This document shows positions 1-4,851 of a stretch of 9,121 bases of DNA, piece after piece. The stretch covers positions 1-9,121 of the forward strand of contig JADYXV010000102.1 of the NCBI GenBank assembly GCA_020853995.1, in the 5' to 3' direction. A model generated the notes under the pieces. It had not been told where the DNA came from, did not search any database, and saw only the letters and a list, made by a program, of their open reading frames with translations. Source of the stretch: Novosphingobium sp. GTDB taxonomy: Bacteria > Pseudomonadota > Alphaproteobacteria > Sphingomonadales > Sphingomonadaceae. The position numbers and the translations under genes are program-made. Each line of letters begins with the position of its first letter. Position 1 is the stretch's first letter.

Positions 1-40
1 ACGACACGCCGAAGGTCAAAATCGCCATCATCACCGTCAA
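1..40 (-). CDS. Possible start of a secreted or membrane protein, cut by the left edge
   Basis: Just downstream of the diguanylate cyclase stop, one minus-strand frame opens after a TGA and reads LLAAALTVMMAILTFGVS to the window edge. That is a hydrophobic stretch of the kind seen in N-terminal signal peptides or membrane anchors. Possible starts are TTG at 40, GTG at 34, ATG at 31 or ATG at 28. No clear Shine-Dalgarno sequence stands before any of them, and only about 13 codons are visible. The call rests on composition alone; it could be non-coding. No function can be assigned. Confidence 0.22.
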   Translation of the reverse strand, partial: MTVMMAILTFGVS

Positions 41-55
41 TGCCGCTGCCAGGAG

Positions 56-70
56 TCATCCTCAGGATGA
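56..70. repeat. 15-bp perfect inverted repeat
   Basis: TCATCCT and AGGATGA form 7-bp arms around a single central C, immediately after the stop codon of the diguanylate cyclase gene. A one-base loop makes an RNA hairpin unlikely unless some arm bases stay unpaired, and no T-run follows on either strand. It is therefore not a convincing terminator. It could be a protein-binding palindrome or part of a scar at the truncated end of the gene. Confidence 0.4.
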
Positions 71-71
71 A

Positions 72-1142
72 TCACGACAAACGCATCTTGTCCAGCGCCA
101 TGCCCGGGAATTTGCCCCGGTTACCCTCGACCCCTGCCAGATGGCCGTCTTTGAGGCAGACTTGCGGTTGATAGCGAAGCTCGAATTGCTGCCGGGCCAG
201 GGCATGGCGCAACTCGCTGCCCAAACGATGGCGCCGTTCGGTCCGGCTTTGCATGGCTTTGGCAAAGAACCGGCGAACCCGGCCACCGTCTCCCTTTGCA
301 CTGTACAGCGCCAGATCAGCACTTGAGAGCAATTGTTCAGGGGTGGTGCCATCGGCAGGTGACATGGCGATGCCGATGCTGGTGCCGATAAAGATGGATT
401 GCCCGGCCAGTTCAAAAGGCGATTGCAGACTTTCAAAGATCCGGGTGGTTATTTGGTCAACGTAAAGCGGATGCACACAATTGACGGTCATTACCGCAAA
501 TTCATCGCCCCCCAGCCTCGCGACATAGCCATCGCGACCGACCGCCTCCTTTATCCGGGCGCCAACGTCTGTCAGCAATTGATCGCCGACACTATGCCCC
601 AGCGTGTCATTGACCAGTTTGAACCCGTCGAGGTCCAGCAGCATCAGCGCCAGCGGGACCGATCCGGCAGCAGCGGTCAGCTTTGCCTGAAGTGCATTGC
701 GATTGGGCAGCGATGTCAGCAAATCGCAATGGGCGAGATGTTCCAGCCGGTCGTGGGCGGTTTTGCGGTCGGTTATGTCCCGCAGCAGCGCACCAAACAT
801 CCGTTGGCCGTTTTCGGTCCACATCGACAAGGACAGGTCGACAGGGATTTCGGTGCCATTGGCATGAAGCGCCAGAATCTCGACCGAGCGTCCGGCCAGA
901 CGGGCCGTGCCGGATTCCGCTGCACGGGTTATTCCGGCAGCGTGTGCCGAGCGTTGCTTTTTCGGGATGATGATCGACAACGGCTGGCCGATGGCATCGT
1001 CTGCGCTGAAGCCGAAAAGCTTTTCGGCCGCAGAATTCCAGGAAATGATTATATTGTCAGGCCCTGCACAAATTGCCGCAGTCGCAGAATTGGCCAGCAT
1101 CTGCTCGTACCGTCCGTGGGCGGGGTGCGTCTGGTCCAACAT
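72..1142 (-). CDS. PAS-GGDEF diguanylate cyclase with a truncated EAL domain
   Basis: This predicted cytoplasmic protein of 356 aa would make the second messenger c-di-GMP from two GTP. A PAS sensor domain (about residues 12-125, ending in the typical ALLRDITDRK) leads into a GGDEF domain (about 135-295) with DLLTSLPNR, the metal-binding region LDLDGFKLVND and an intact active-site GGDEF (211-215). The inhibitory I-site RxxD expected five residues before GGDEF is not present; the sequence there is GRDG. Residues 306-339 (RRHRLGSELRHAL...YQPQ...GVE) are the first strand and helix of an EAL phosphodiesterase domain. The match stops at the E that begins the EAL motif, and 17 unrelated residues follow before the stop, so no phosphodiesterase activity is possible. 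No transmembrane segment is visible. The ATG at 1142 has GGAG eight bases upstream (1151-1154). The gene lies 125 bp downstream of the che operon and probably links motility to c-di-GMP. GGDEF activity is inferred from intact motifs. Confidence 0.9.
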   Translation of the reverse strand: MLDQTHPAHGRYEQMLANSATAAICAGPDNIIISWNSAAEKLFGFSADDAIGQPLSIIIPKKQRSAHAAGITRAAESGTARLAGRSVEILALHANGTEIPVDLSLSMWTENGQRMFGALLRDITDRKTAHDRLEHLAHCDLLTSLPNRNALQAKLTAAAGSVPLALMLLDLDGFKLVNDTLGHSVGDQLLTDVGARIKEAVGRDGYVARLGGDEFAVMTVNCVHPLYVDQITTRIFESLQSPFELAGQSIFIGTSIGIAMSPADGTTPEQLLSSADLALYSAKGDGGRVRRFFAKAMQSRTERRHRLGSELRHALARQQFELRYQPQVCLKDGHLAGVEGNRGKFPGMALDKMRLS

Positions 1143-1267
1143 TGTATCCGCTCCGCTCGTACCGGTATGTTCTTTCGATCTGTAAAAATAATCTCTTATT
1201 ATTAATTATTTACGCCGATTCGGCTGCGAAGTATCCACCAAATGCGACGGAGCGTTGGCAAAATGCC
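1143..1267. promoter_or_regulatory. Gap between the che operon and the diguanylate cyclase, with an AT-rich island
   Basis: This 125-bp gap holds a 32-bp stretch (1182-1213) with only four G or C bases, very unlike the GC-rich surroundings. The island is an imperfect inverted repeat (GTAAAAATAAT against ATTATTTAC, two bases offset). A GATTC site (GANTC, the CcrM methylation sequence of alphaproteobacteria) lies beside it at 1217-1221. No convincing -35/-10 pair could be fixed, but the position, 40-70 bp before the ATG at 1142, suits a promoter for the cyclase gene. No strong terminator of the che operon is visible here, so read-through is possible. Confidence 0.4.
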
Positions 1268-1519
1268 TCAGCCAGACAGCCGCATCCGGTCGCGCAGCAC
1301 GTCTATCGCGATGCGTTCAATCTCTTCGGCGGGGCGTTCTGCCACCAGCAAAAGCCCCAGCGAGCGCTGTTTCTGTGCGATGAGGTCGATCGCCTGGAGT
1401 TTGTCCATGTGGCGCATGGCGATATCCATGTCGGTGCACAGCGATGCGCCAAGCGCCTCGACCTCTTCGGCCAATTCTTCGAGAACGATAGCAATCTGAC
1501 GGTGCGTTGCTTGCGCCAT
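1268..1519 (-). CDS. Small helical chemotaxis protein with CheZ-like DxxxQ motif (CheT-like)
   Basis: This 83-aa protein is the last gene of the che operon. It is predicted to be almost entirely alpha-helical: about residues 5-27 (rich in Glu/Leu), 28-60 and 64-80, with no signal peptide or membrane segment. Residues 45-49 read DLIAQ, in the context LQAIDLIAQKQ. This fits the D-x-x-x-Q signature by which CheZ-type phosphatases remove phosphate from CheY, here Asp45 and Gln49. The protein is far shorter than CheZ (about 210 aa), but size and operon position resemble CheT of Sinorhizobium, a small DxxxQ protein at the end of its che operon. A role in CheY-P turnover or adaptation is inference. 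The ATG at 1519 has GGGAG seven bases upstream and lies 22 bp after the cheW stop; a longer start at 1585 would overlap cheW and lacks support. Confidence 0.75.
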   Translation of the reverse strand: MAQATHRQIAIVLEELAEEVEALGASLCTDMDIAMRHMDKLQAIDLIAQKQRSLGLLLVAERPAEEIERIAIDVLRDRMRLSG

Positions 1520-1541
1520 CGGGCGTCTCCCTTCTGGCCGT

Positions 1542-1985
1542 TCAGGCGGCTTCGGCGACTTCGGCCCCGTCGGACAACGCAGCAAGGTTAAGCACCATCA
1601 CCATCCGGTCTTCGATGGCGGCAAGGCCTTCGAGGAACGGCACAACCGTATCACCGGCCGAGGTTGGTGGCGGTGGCTGCAATGCATCGCTGGCAAGGGT
1701 GACGATATCGCTTACCGAATCCACGATCCAGCCGCTGATCTGTGCGCCCTGCTGCGTTACGATGATGGCGTGGCGCGGGGTCGGTTCGGTCGCGCGCCAG
1801 CCAAGGCGGGCCGCCAGATCGATCACCGGCAATACCGTGCCACGCAGGTTGACAACGCCCGCAACATAGCTTGGGACGCGCGGCAAACGCGTGGTGGGCG
1901 ACCATGCGCGGATTTCGCGGATGGCCATGATGTCGAGCCCGAAGACCTGGCCTTCGACTTCAAACGTGATGAGTTCGCGCAGCAT
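1542..1985 (-). CDS. cheW: Chemotaxis coupling protein CheW
   Basis: CheW is the cytoplasmic adaptor that ties chemoreceptors to the kinase CheA. The 147-aa product is a single CheW-like SH3-type domain of normal length. It starts with LITFEVEGQVFGLDIMAIREI and carries the signature GVVNLRGTVLPVIDL (residues 43-57). It ends with VVPFLEGLAAIEDRMVMVLNL and a short Ala/Glu tail. I chose the ATG at 1985 because AGGAG stands eight bases before it. An ATG at 2015, overlapping the cheY stop as TGATG, would add ten residues (MSPRLSGASS) outside the family domain and has no good ribosome site. It is the only cheW in the window. Its partner receptors must be encoded elsewhere. Confidence 0.95.
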   Translation of the reverse strand: MLRELITFEVEGQVFGLDIMAIREIRAWSPTTRLPRVPSYVAGVVNLRGTVLPVIDLAARLGWRATEPTPRHAIIVTQQGAQISGWIVDSVSDIVTLASDALQPPPPTSAGDTVVPFLEGLAAIEDRMVMVLNLAALSDGAEVAEAA

Positions 1986-2014
1986 GCTGGAAGCTCCTGA
2001 AAGACGGGGGGACA

Positions 2015-2386
2015 TCAGTGGGAAACCCGGCGGACGGCTGCCACCAGTTTTTCGGGATCGAACGGCTTGACGATCCAGCCGGTGGCACCGGCTGCACGCG
2101 CGCGCGCCTTTTTCTCTTCCGAGCTTTCGGTGGTCAGCACGAGGATCGGGCGGTCGCGATGGCGGCTGCCTTCACGCAACCGTTCTATCAGGCCAAAGCC
2201 GTCAAGGCGGGGCATGTTGATGTCGGTGATCACCACATCAACCTCGTTCATGGCCAGCCAGTCGAGCGCGGCCATGCCGTCCTCGGCCTGTGCCACGTCG
2301 AAGCCGTGCCCGGCGAGGGCGTGGTTGAGAAGTGCCCGCATGGACGGGCTGTCGTCTACGGTGAGAATTCTGGTGGATTTGCTCAT
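2015..2386 (-). CDS. cheY: Chemotaxis response regulator CheY
   Basis: This is a single-domain receiver protein that takes phosphate from CheA and, as CheY-P, binds the flagellar switch. The 123-aa product has the full receiver active site. Acidic pair is Asp11-Asp12 (ILTVDDS), phosphoacceptor Asp55 (VVITDINMP), switch Thr86 (LVLTT) and Lys107 (IVKPF). It has no output domain. The ATG at 2386 gives the usual short N-terminus (MSKSTRILTVDDS). An in-frame GTG at 2398, four bases after GGAAAA, would add four residues and cannot be excluded. The gene follows cheD within about 20 bp. It is the only stand-alone CheY here; phosphate-sink behaviour as in two-CheY systems would need another regulator from elsewhere or the CheB-like protein at 7518. 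Confidence 0.95.
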   Translation of the reverse strand: MSKSTRILTVDDSPSMRALLNHALAGHGFDVAQAEDGMAALDWLAMNEVDVVITDINMPRLDGFGLIERLREGSRHRDRPILVLTTESSEEKKARARAAGATGWIVKPFDPEKLVAAVRRVSH

Positions 2387-2406
2387 AGTGGAACTCACTT
2401 TTCCGA

Positions 2407-2964
2407 TCAGAACAGTTCGACGTCGCCGCGGGTGACGACAGGACTTTGGGTGGGTTTAACAGGGGGCGCGAACCGGTCTTCCACCGTGCGGAGGCGGACC
2501 TGGCCCGATGCCGGGCGGAAATCGACGCGGCGGGCCTGAGTGCCGCCGAGATCTTCGCGCAGCAGCATGATGCCTTCGCGCCGGAGGAATTCGCGTGCGA
2601 AGTCGGCATTCATCGAGCCGATCTTCATCATGTTGCGATTGACATTGGCCCCGCCGTAAAGGTGCGCCCGCAAGTTGTGCTTGCGCGCGCCTTTCGAGAG
2701 CATTTCGTTGACGAGCAATTCCATCAGATAGACGCCGTAATGTTCGTCAATCTTGGCGCCGGGGGTGTTGGCTGGCGGTTCTGACAGGAGGAAATGGTTC
2801 ATCCCGCCGACACGCGTTTCCGGATCGAACAGGCACGTGGCCACGCACGATCCCAGCACGGTTGAATATTCGATGGACTGGCCGGCACTGGCCAGTGCCT
2901 GTCCTTGCATGACCGTCACGCGCTCGATCGGCGGGGCAGTGGAAATGGCTTGTTCGTAGCTCAT
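2407..2964 (-). CDS. cheD: Chemoreceptor glutamine deamidase CheD
   Basis: CheD deamidates specific glutamines of chemoreceptors to glutamate, creating methylation sites for CheR. The 185-aa protein keeps the catalytic Cys40 in VLGSCVATCLFD and His57 in GGMNHFLL. Their 17-residue spacing equals that of Thermotoga CheD (Cys27/His44). The third residue, Thr21 there, aligns with Ser34 next to Thr35. GARKHNLRAHLYGGANV (91-107) is the conserved family core. A tail of roughly 25 residues, about 161-185, is Pro-rich and ends GDVELF. The ATG at 2964 comes one base after the cheB stop (TGATATG), with AAGGCGG upstream. A longer frame to 3144 only reads through cheB. In some bacteria CheD also binds the phosphatase CheC, which is absent here. 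Confidence 0.93.
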   Translation of the reverse strand: MSYEQAISTAPPIERVTVMQGQALASAGQSIEYSTVLGSCVATCLFDPETRVGGMNHFLLSEPPANTPGAKIDEHYGVYLMELLVNEMLSKGARKHNLRAHLYGGANVNRNMMKIGSMNADFAREFLRREGIMLLREDLGGTQARRVDFRPASGQVRLRTVEDRFAPPVKPTQSPVVTRGDVELF

Positions 2965-2965
2965 A

Positions 2966-3985
2966 TCAGGCCGCCTTGCTGAACAAGTGGCGGGCAATCG
3001 ATCCCAATGGCGCAACGACATTGGCCGCACCGAGATTGATTGCCGCGCGCGGCATGCCGAATACGGTACAAGTTGCCTCGTCCTGGGCGATGGTGTGCGC
3101 GCCTTTGCGGGCCATCGCCAGAAGGCCTTGCGCGCCATCGGCACCCATACCGGTCAGCAGGATGCCGACCGCACGCGCGCCAACCACTTCGGCAACCGAG
3201 GCAAACAATACGTCCACGCTGGGTTGGTGGCCCGATACGGGGTCGCCGGGGCGCAGCTTGCAATGGAAAGTGGTGGTGCCGCCTACGGACAAGTGGCGTT
3301 CATCGCCCGGTGCCAGATAGACGTGGCCCTGCTTCAAAGGCAGATCGGGTTCGGCGATAAGGACTTTTGGCGGGCATGACTGGTCAAGCGTACGTGCAAC
3401 GGCGGGGGCAAAACGCGCGTTGATGTGCTGGACGATCACGGTTGGCGGGCAATCGGCGGGAAAGCTGCCGAGCACGGTTTGCAAGGCTTCAACCCCGCCG
3501 GTGGATGAACCGATGGCGATCAGGGCGGGGCGTTCGATCAGTGATCCGCGCGCTTCCTGCACCACTTTGCGCACGGCTGGTGCGCGCGTGGTGAATTCCA
3601 CTTTCGATGCCTCGCGGATCATCTGGGCAAGGCGCCCTGCGTCTTCCAGACCGACGCCGCCGCCTGATTTGGCATAGCAATCGACCGCGCCAAGCGCGAG
3701 CGCGCGGGCCGACATTTCGTTGCCTTCCTGCGTTGATCCCGAAACGATGATGACCGGGGTGGGGCGCAATTCCATGATCTTGGCCAGAAAATCGAGGCCG
3801 TTCATGCCGGGCATTTCAATGTCGAGCGTGACCACGTCCGGGTCCAGCTCGCGGATCATCTGGCGGCCTTCTGCGGCATTGGCAGCAGCGGCCACAACCT
3901 CGATGTCCGGCTCTTTGCTGAGCCGGTTCATCAGAATCGCGCGCATGGTAGGCGAATCCTCGACGATGACGACGCGAATGCTCAT
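2966..3985 (-). CDS. cheB: Chemoreceptor methylesterase/glutaminase CheB
   Basis: CheB removes methyl groups from receptor glutamates and is activated by CheA phosphorylation, giving adaptation feedback. The 339-aa protein has an N-terminal receiver (about 1-120; Asp10, phosphoacceptor Asp55 in VVTLDIEMPG, Lys106). A linker leads to the methylesterase domain (about 150-335). The catalytic triad is complete: Ser161 in GSSTGG, His187 in VIVQHINA and Asp283 in TGMGADGA. Spacings of 26 and 96 residues are the same as Ser164/His190/Asp286 of the enteric enzyme. The substrate-side GHQPSVDVLF (252-261) is also present. The ATG at 3985 overlaps the cheR stop by four bases and has AGAGG five bases upstream. 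This is the active CheB; compare the divergent paralogue at 7518. Confidence 0.96.
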   Translation of the reverse strand: MSIRVVIVEDSPTMRAILMNRLSKEPDIEVVAAAANAAEGRQMIRELDPDVVTLDIEMPGMNGLDFLAKIMELRPTPVIIVSGSTQEGNEMSARALALGAVDCYAKSGGGVGLEDAGRLAQMIREASKVEFTTRAPAVRKVVQEARGSLIERPALIAIGSSTGGVEALQTVLGSFPADCPPTVIVQHINARFAPAVARTLDQSCPPKVLIAEPDLPLKQGHVYLAPGDERHLSVGGTTTFHCKLRPGDPVSGHQPSVDVLFASVAEVVGARAVGILLTGMGADGAQGLLAMARKGAHTIAQDEATCTVFGMPRAAINLGAANVVAPLGSIARHLFSKAA

Positions 3986-4851
3986 GCAGACCTCTTGCGG
4001 TAAATGGTGGGGCCCATCGTGGACAGATGCTCCATCGCCGGACCAGTCACGCGTTCGGAATGGCCTATGTAAAGCCATCCGCCGGGGACCAGTTTTTCGA
4101 CGAAGCGCGCGACGAGGCGCTCCTTGGTGGGGTTGTCGAAATAAATCATGACGTTGCGGCAGAAAATCGCGTCGAACTGGCCCTGCATCGGCCAATCGCC
4201 CAGCAGGTTCAGCGTGCGGAAGCGGGCGATTTGCTGCACTTCAGGGGCGATTGTGGTCTCATCGCCCGAGTTTTGCGTCCAGTTGCGGCGCAAAGCGTCG
4301 GGGACAGGCTTCAGATCTTCGGTGCGATACGTTGCCGCGCGCGCCTTGGTCAGCGCGTGAGTGGCAATGTCGCTGGCAAGCAGACGCACATCGCGCTTGG
4401 CAATATCGATGCCTTCGGACCTGTCCGGCCCCAGCAGCGTCATCAGCAATGACCACGTTTCCTCGCCGCTGGATGACCCTGCGGACCACAGCCGGACTTT
4501 GCCGCCGCTGCGCAACCGGTTTACAAAACCAGGGCGCACATCGCTGGCGAAATGTTCGAAGTGATGGGATTCGCGGTAAAAGAAGGTGTGATTGGTGGTC
4601 AGCGCACAAATGGTTTTCGACCGTTCCACCGCGTCTTCACGAATGCGGATCACGTAAGCCCCGAAGGTGGCGCAACCGCTGTTGCGCACCAGCGGGGCCA
4701 GCCGCGAATAGACCAGCATCGCCTTGCCCGCAGGCAGCACGATGCCCGCTTCGGCATGCGCGATCTCGCTGATCGCCCGAAAATCCTTTTCGTCGTAAAT
4801 ACCGGGGCTTACGCCCGGCATCGACGCGTCGAGAGCTTCCATCAGGCTCAT
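3982..4851 (-). CDS. cheR: Chemoreceptor methyltransferase CheR
   Basis: CheR methylates receptor glutamates using S-adenosylmethionine, opposing CheB. The 289-aa protein has the usual helical N-terminal domain (about 20-85), the loop TTNHTFFYRESHHFEHF (85-101) and the Rossmann methyltransferase domain. In that domain, LWSAGSSSGEETWSL (121-135) binds the cofactor, the acidic Asp161 lies in LLASDIATHAL, and FCRNVMIYFD (230-239) and LYIGHSE (260-266) follow. The glycine-rich loop has Ser where CheR usually has Cys (SAGCSTGEE); this is a mild variation unlikely to abolish activity. No C-terminal VWR-type tether or TPR extension is seen. The ATG at 4851 overlaps the cheA stop as ATGA and lacks a strong ribosome site, suggesting translation coupled to cheA. 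Confidence 0.96.
   Translation of the reverse strand: MSLMEALDASMPGVSPGIYDEKDFRAISEIAHAEAGIVLPAGKAMLVYSRLAPLVRNSGCATFGAYVIRIREDAVERSKTICALTTNHTFFYRESHHFEHFASDVRPGFVNRLRSGGKVRLWSAGSSSGEETWSLLMTLLGPDRSEGIDIAKRDVRLLASDIATHALTKARAATYRTEDLKPVPDALRRNWTQNSGDETTIAPEVQQIARFRTLNLLGDWPMQGQFDAIFCRNVMIYFDNPTKERLVARFVEKLVPGGWLYIGHSERVTGPAMEHLSTMGPTIYRKRSA

Noticed and set aside
72..125. A simple frameshift hiding the rest of the EAL domain
   Set aside because: Neither of the other two frames after the break continues with EAL-family sequence within the window, so a single-base shift does not explain the loss.
399..1205. 268-aa plus-strand reading frame
   Set aside because: It lies antisense to the PAS-GGDEF gene, whose translation has clear domain motifs; the antisense product has no recognisable domain and exists because stops are rare in GC-rich DNA.
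1211..1224. GCCGATTCGGC as a terminator of the che operon
   Set aside because: The loop would be one base, leaving at most a three-base-pair stem; it is too weak, despite the AT-rich sequence after it.
1520..1585. Longer start of the CheT-like protein at 1585
   Set aside because: It would overlap the end of cheW with a Pro/Arg-rich stretch; ATG 1519 has a good ribosome site.
2965..3144. 60-residue N-terminal extension of CheD
   Set aside because: It overlaps the catalytic end of cheB in another frame; the ATG at 2964, one base after the cheB stop, gives the normal CheD length.
3986..4195. N-terminal extension of CheB to 4195
   Set aside because: It overlaps cheR and adds non-homologous sequence; ATG 3985 has AGAGG and gives the normal MSIRVVIVEDS start.
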